This document shows, piece after piece, positions 14,966 to 18,784 of a DNA stretch of 18,784 bases. Positions within the stretch are counted from its first letter, which is position 1; every line of letters starts with the position of its first letter. The DNA comes from RGIG4708 sp045633845. GTDB taxonomy: Bacteria; Bacillota; Clostridia; UMGS1810. A model generated the notes under the pieces. That model ran no database searches. It had not been told where the DNA came from and saw nothing but the letters and a program-made list of their open reading frames with translations. A program made the translations under genes and the position numbers. Where the stretch lies: assembly GCA_045633845.1 (NCBI GenBank), contig JAZQZC010000050.1, positions 1-18,784 of the forward strand. The letters are read 5' to 3'.

Positions 14966-17110
14966 ATGGATATTATAGAGATTTTGTGCGACGAGTTTAA
15001 TTTAAAAAAGGAGCAGGTTGCAAACACTATTGCTCTTATTGATGACGGAAACACAATTCCATTTATTGCAAGATACCGAAAAGAGGTTACAGGCTCACTT
15101 GATGACGAGGTTCTCCGCAACCTCAATACACGACTTGGGTATTTGCGCTCTCTTTTGGAGCGCAAGGAAGAAATAATTCGCCTTATAGACGAGCAGGGCA
15201 AGCTTACCGACGAGCTTAAGGATAAAATTGACAGAGTTTCGGTGCTCTCTGAGCTTGAGGATATTTACCGCCCTTACAGACCAAAGCGCAAAACAAGAGC
15301 TTCGGTTGCTAAAGAAAAAGGCCTTGAACCACTTGCAACAAAAATACTTTTGCAGCAGGAAAAATCAGGAAGTGCATATGACCTTGCAAAAGAGTATATT
15401 AATTCCGAGCTTGGTGTAGAAACAGAAGATGATGCAATAGGCGGCGCTTGTGATATTATTGCCGAACTGATATCAGACAACGCAGATTACAGAAAGTATA
15501 TTAAAAACACATTTTCTAAAATTGGTGTTGTAATCAGCCGCGGTGACACTGAGGTTGAATCGGTGTATACAATGTACTACGAGTTTAATCAGAGTGTAAA
15601 AGACATTGCAGGTCACAGAGTGCTTGCAATAAACAGAGGCGAAAAAGAAGGATTTTTAAAAGTGTCTGTTGAGGTTGACGAGGAGATAATACTTTCGTAT
15701 CTTGCGGGCCAAATTATTATAGGCTCAATTTATGACGAGCTGCTCAAAAACACAATTGCCGACAGCTATAAACGGCTTATATATCCGTCGGTAGAGCGTG
15801 AGATAAGAGCAGGACTTACCGAAATGGCAGAAAAAAAGGCAATGGTGCTTTTTTCAAAAAATCTGTATCAGCTGCTTATGCAGCCGCCATTTAAAAATCT
15901 CACAGTGCTTGGCATAGACCCGGGCTATCGTACAGGTTGCAAGGTTGCGGTTGTAGACGAAACAGGCAGAGTGTGTGATACAGGTGTTATATTTTGTACA
16001 CTGCCTCATCACGACAGCGAAAAAAGTGCACAGATTGTTAAAAAGCTTATTGCCAAGCACAATGTTGACCTGATTGCAATAGGCAACGGTACTGCTTCAA
16101 AGGAATCGGAAATATTTGTTGCAAAGCTTATTGGCGAAATAGACAGAGAGGTTCATTATGCAATGGTTAATGAGGCGGGGGCTTCGGTTTATTCTGCATC
16201 AAAGCTCGCTGCACAGGAATTCCCTGATTTTACTGTGGAGCAGCGAAGCGCAACATCAATTGCACGACGTATTCAGGACCCTCTTGCAGAGCTAGTAAAA
16301 ATAGACCCCAAATCTATCGGAGTTGGTCAGTATCAGCACGATATGAATCAAAAGGAGCTCGGTATTGCTCTTTCGGGCGTTGTTGAAAACTGTGTTAACT
16401 CAGTAGGGGTAGACCTCAACACCGCTTCGGCGCCACTGCTTTCGTATGTTGCGGGAATATCGGGAGCGGTTGCAAAAAATATTGTTGCATATCGTGAAGA
16501 GAATGGAAAGTTTAAAAACCGCAAGGAGCTTAAAAAGGTTGCAAAGCTTGGCGACAAAGCATTTACACAGTGTGCAGGCTTTTTGCGCATAACAGACGGC
16601 GATAATGCTTTTGATGCAACAAGTGTTCACCCCGAGTCATACGAGGTGGGTATCAAGCTTGTAGCTGCTCTTGGATATACCGATGCGGATGTTAAAAAAG
16701 GCGCGCTTTCTGATATCAGAGAACGCGCAAAAAACATAGACAAAAAACAGTTTGCCGACAACAACGACGTTGGGCTCATAACGGTAAATGACATTATAGA
16801 CTCTCTTGAAAAGCCCGGCAGAGACCCTCGAGATTCTATGCCAAAGCCGGAGCTCAAGTCTGATATTATGTCTATGGATGACCTCAAGGTGGGTATGGTG
16901 CTTACCGGTACTGTGCGCAATGTTATCGACTTTGGCGCATTTGTTGATATCGGTGTTCATCAGGACGGCCTTGTTCACATATCACAAATATCCGACAAAT
17001 ATATAAAGCATCCCACCGATGCTCTTGCGGTTGGTGATATTGTAAAGGTTAAGGTTATTGATATAGATACCAAAAAGGGAAGGATTTCACTGTCTATAAA
17101 GCAAGCTTAG
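14966..17110 (+). CDS. tex: Tex family S1 RNA-binding protein
   Basis: Tex is a conserved cytoplasmic nucleic-acid-binding protein tied to transcription and RNA turnover; its exact role in Clostridia is unknown. The 714 residues show the N-terminal Tex region (TIPFIARYRKEVTGSLDDEV, YRPYRPKRKTRASVAKEKGL), a YqgF/RNase H-like domain beginning at VLGIDPGYRTGCKVAVVD (D318), and helix-hairpin-helix repeats around 485-560 (LSYVAGISGAVAKNIV, FKNRKELKKVAKLG). A C-terminal S1 domain occupies about 643-714 (GMVLTGTVRNVIDFGAFVDI, DGLVHISQIS). A GAGGGGG ribosome binding site precedes ATG 14966. It almost certainly shares a transcript with rsuA. Confidence 0.96.
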   Translation: MDIIEILCDEFNLKKEQVANTIALIDDGNTIPFIARYRKEVTGSLDDEVLRNLNTRLGYLRSLLERKEEIIRLIDEQGKLTDELKDKIDRVSVLSELEDIYRPYRPKRKTRASVAKEKGLEPLATKILLQQEKSGSAYDLAKEYINSELGVETEDDAIGGACDIIAELISDNADYRKYIKNTFSKIGVVISRGDTEVESVYTMYYEFNQSVKDIAGHRVLAINRGEKEGFLKVSVEVDEEIILSYLAGQIIIGSIYDELLKNTIADSYKRLIYPSVEREIRAGLTEMAEKKAMVLFSKNLYQLLMQPPFKNLTVLGIDPGYRTGCKVAVVDETGRVCDTGVIFCTLPHHDSEKSAQIVKKLIAKHNVDLIAIGNGTASKESEIFVAKLIGEIDREVHYAMVNEAGASVYSASKLAAQEFPDFTVEQRSATSIARRIQDPLAELVKIDPKSIGVGQYQHDMNQKELGIALSGVVENCVNSVGVDLNTASAPLLSYVAGISGAVAKNIVAYREENGKFKNRKELKKVAKLGDKAFTQCAGFLRITDGDNAFDATSVHPESYEVGIKLVAALGYTDADVKKGALSDIRERAKNIDKKQFADNNDVGLITVNDIIDSLEKPGRDPRDSMPKPELKSDIMSMDDLKVGMVLTGTVRNVIDFGAFVDIGVHQDGLVHISQISDKYIKHPTDALAVGDIVKVKVIDIDTKKGRISLSIKQA

Positions 17111-17427
17111 TTATTCAGTCTTTAAAGTAGATATTAAATTACAAAAGTATCAAGTTTTGTGCATTTTTTACAAACTTTATACAATAAAATGCTCAACATT
17201 TCAAAAGCGCAAAAAAATAAACAACGAATTTTTCAAAATTACCGCTTGTTTTTGTGCAATAATCATAGCAAAAATGAACATTTTTTAAGCAAACGACATT
17301 TTTTGTATAACCTTACTAAATATATTAAATTTTTTTGTATAATTAGACATTAGCAATAATTGAATTTTTGTGTTATTATAATATTAAATAATCATATAAT
17401 TATATCAATCTTAGGAGGATTTAAATT
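17111..17427. other. AT-rich intergenic region between tex and msmX
   Basis: I see no gene; the one 64-codon frame (17159-17353) has low-complexity, AT-driven composition and no ribosome binding site. A weak hairpin ACAAAA/TTTTGT (17141-17146 and 17155-17160) followed by GCATTTTTT may end the tex transcript. TTTTTTGTATAA occurs twice, at 17299-17310 and 17331-17342. TATAAT hexamers at 17338-17343, 17377-17382 and 17395-17400 are -10 candidates for the next gene; none has a convincing -35 at 16-18 bases. Confidence 0.5.
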
Positions 17428-18540
17428 ATGGCAAGTTTAAGTTTACAACACATTTATAAGAGATATGCCGGCGGCGTTACAGCCGTTACAGATTTTTGTC
17501 TTGATATCGAGGACAAAGAATTTATCGTATTGGTAGGACCTTCAGGTTGTGGTAAATCTACAACACTTCGTATGATTGCAGGTCTTGAAGAAATTTCTGA
17601 TGGTGAACTTTACATAGGAGACAAGCTGGTTAACGACGTTGCTCCAAAAGACAGAGATATTGCAATGGTTTTCCAGAACTATGCTCTTTATCCGCATATG
17701 ACAGTATTTGAAAATATGGCTTTTGGTCTTAAGCTCCGCAAAATGCCAAAAGACGAAATCAAGAGAAGAGTTACCGAAGCTGCAAGAATTCTCGACATTG
17801 AGCACCTTCTTGACAGAAAGCCAAAGGCTCTCTCCGGTGGTCAGAGACAGCGTGTTGCTCTCGGTCGTGCTATCGTTCGTGAACCAAAGGTATTCCTTAT
17901 GGACGAACCTCTTTCAAACCTTGATGCTAAGCTCCGTGTACAGATGAGAACTGAAATCAGCAAGCTCCACCAGAGATTGCAGACAACATTTATCTACGTT
18001 ACACATGACCAGACTGAGGCTCTTACAATGGGTTCAAGAATCATTGTTATGAAAGATGGTTTTGTACAGCAGATTGATACACCTATCAACCTCTACAACA
18101 AGCCTTGCAATATGTTTGTTGCCGGCTTTATCGGCAGCCCTCAGATGAACTTTGTTACATGCACAGTTGAAGAGGATGGCAGCAACGCTGTTCTTAAATT
18201 TGGTAACAACTCAATCAAATTGCCTGAAGGAGTTTCTTCAAAAATTAAAGAAAAAGGTATCATCGGCAAAGAAGTTGTATTCGGCGTAAGACCTGAAGAC
18301 CTTCACGATGACGAGCAGTTTGTAAGTGCATATCCTGAAGCAACAATCGAAGCTAAGGTTGAAGTTACCGAAATGCTCGGTGCTGAAACATACCTTTATC
18401 TCAAGGTTATGGATTACAACTTTACTGCAAGAGTTGACCCAAGAAGCACAGCAAAATCGGGCGACGTTATCAAACTCGGTGTTGACGTTAACAGAATTCA
18501 CCTCTTTGATAAAGAAACAGAAGTTGCTCTTTTAAACTAA
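17428..18540 (+). CDS. msmX: MsmX/UgpC-type sugar ABC transporter ATP-binding protein
   Basis: This cytoplasmic ATPase of the CUT1 (MalK/MsmK/UgpC) group energises carbohydrate importers. At 370 residues it is full length. Motifs are Walker A GPSGCGKST (37-45), the Q-loop in VFQNYALYPHMT, the signature LSGGQ (135-139), Walker B VFLMDEP (D159, E160), the D-loop SNLDAK, and the H-loop YVTHDQTEA. A C-terminal TOBE-type regulatory domain fills about 240-370 (FVAGFIGSPQMNF, then FGVRPEDLHDD). AGGAGG at 17413-17418 is a near-perfect ribosome binding site nine bases before ATG. No binding protein or permease is nearby, so it is probably a shared ATPase serving several sugar transporters, as MsmX does in Bacillus. 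Codon choice is visibly different from the upstream genes, suggesting high expression. Confidence 0.95.
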   Translation: MASLSLQHIYKRYAGGVTAVTDFCLDIEDKEFIVLVGPSGCGKSTTLRMIAGLEEISDGELYIGDKLVNDVAPKDRDIAMVFQNYALYPHMTVFENMAFGLKLRKMPKDEIKRRVTEAARILDIEHLLDRKPKALSGGQRQRVALGRAIVREPKVFLMDEPLSNLDAKLRVQMRTEISKLHQRLQTTFIYVTHDQTEALTMGSRIIVMKDGFVQQIDTPINLYNKPCNMFVAGFIGSPQMNFVTCTVEEDGSNAVLKFGNNSIKLPEGVSSKIKEKGIIGKEVVFGVRPEDLHDDEQFVSAYPEATIEAKVEVTEMLGAETYLYLKVMDYNFTARVDPRSTAKSGDVIKLGVDVNRIHLFDKETEVALLN

Positions 18541-18553
18541 CAAATGAATTACA

Positions 18554-18586
18554 AAACGGAATGTCACTATGACATTCCGTTTTTTG
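18554..18586 (+). terminator. Strong intrinsic terminator after msmX
   Basis: A twelve-base-pair perfect stem (18554-18565 with 18571-18582, core ACGGAATGTC/GACATTCCGT) around an ACTAT loop runs directly into a tract of six T's. With the rho-independent layout complete, it makes msmX monocistronic. Confidence 0.93.
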
Positions 18587-18601
18587 TTGAATTAAATAGT
18601 T

Positions 18602-18621
18602 AATTTATCGTAAGATAAATT
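18602..18621. repeat. Small perfect inverted repeat
   Basis: AATTTATC (18602-18609) and GATAAATT (18614-18621) pair around GTAA. It lies between the msmX terminator and the right-edge element, with an AAAGGA sequence (18626-18631) just downstream. It could be an operator or a minor hairpin; nothing identifies a binding protein. Confidence 0.4.
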
Positions 18622-18639
18622 TTATAAAGGAATAATTCA

Positions 18640-18784
18640 ATGTCAAAATCTGTGCAAACGTCGTCTGCGGATGATAGCCATTGAAATGCTATCCAAACTC
18701 CGATTTAAACATATAAAAATCGCCGTAAACCGCGTTAAAATGCTCGTCAATCCATTAAGGATTGACTGTGCTTTTGCCTTGTTT
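18640..18784. repeat. Partial hairpin-rich element running off the right edge
   Basis: From about 18640 the sequence is clearly less AT-rich than the flanking spacer and contains several hairpins. GATAGC (18673-18678) pairs with GCTATC (18688-18693). GTCAATCC (18746-18753) pairs perfectly with GGATTGAC (18759-18766) around ATTAA, with looser pairing outward (AAAA...TTTT, AAAC...GTTT). The plus strand has only a 14-codon frame from ATG 18640, with a good AAAGGA site. The minus strand is open from the edge to a TGA at 18645-18643. I cannot decide between a dispersed repeat, an RNA and a gene end, but a repeat or MITE-like element seems most likely. Confidence 0.4.

Noticed and set aside
18640..18684. 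A 14-codon plus-strand frame with a good ribosome binding site.
   Set aside because: It is too short to support as a gene and lies within the hairpin-rich element; it could be chance.
1..18784. CRISPR arrays, tRNA or rRNA genes.
   Set aside because: I saw no regularly spaced direct repeats and no tRNA-like cloverleaf or rRNA signature on either strand.

Overview
The window looks like chromosome from a low-GC Gram-positive anaerobe of class Clostridia, probably a relative of the Ruminococcaceae/Oscillospiraceae. The evidence is a Firmicutes gene order (miaB, YlbF/YmcA-type protein, mutS, mutL, miaA, then yggS, sepF, ylmH, divIVA), AAAGGA/GGAGG ribosome binding sites, AT-rich spacers and Clostridia-like protein versions. 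I could not search any database, so the taxon is inference.

About 1-2900 is an accessory patch. It begins with the 5' two thirds of a minus-strand DDE transposase (1-630, cut by the window edge). Next comes a plus-strand DUF4417 gene that has lost its 5' end (849-1415). It overlaps by one base a short polymorphic-toxin-like gene (1415-1981: glycine-rich start, pre-toxin linker, AT-rich C-terminal toxin module). A DUF2247-type candidate immunity gene (1997-2521) follows, and a strong intrinsic terminator (2702-2750) closes the patch. Exact copies of a 15-bp AT-rich sequence, each holding a -10 hexamer, flank the cassette.

About 2815-14157 is one long co-directional housekeeping array with tiny gaps or overlaps. 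It holds tRNA A37 modification (miaB, miaA), a small YlbF/YmcA-family protein with a C-terminal cysteine cluster, and mismatch repair (mutS, mutL with the endonuclease motif). These are followed by a membrane-anchored HlyD-like adaptor and the division cluster yggS-sepF-ylmH-divIVA. The gene order resembles Bacillus ymcB-ymcA-(cotE)-mutS-mutL and ylmD-ylmE-ylmF-ylmG-ylmH-divIVA, but the HlyD-like gene sits where ylmD would be, and ylmG is absent. A 57-nt nested inverted repeat lies just upstream of the yggS ribosome binding site. A hairpin terminator follows divIVA.

About 14261-17110 holds rsuA (16S rRNA pseudouridine synthase) and tex (S1 RNA-binding protein), 3 bases apart. After an AT-rich spacer of 317 bases comes a monocistronic msmX/ugpC-type sugar ABC transporter ATPase (17428-18540) with a strong terminator. 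The last ~150 bases hold a less AT-rich, hairpin-rich sequence that runs off the window and looks like a partial dispersed element.

The most novel-looking part is the DUF4417/toxin/DUF2247 cassette. The structured yggS leader and the element at the right edge come next. The rest is well-known core machinery.
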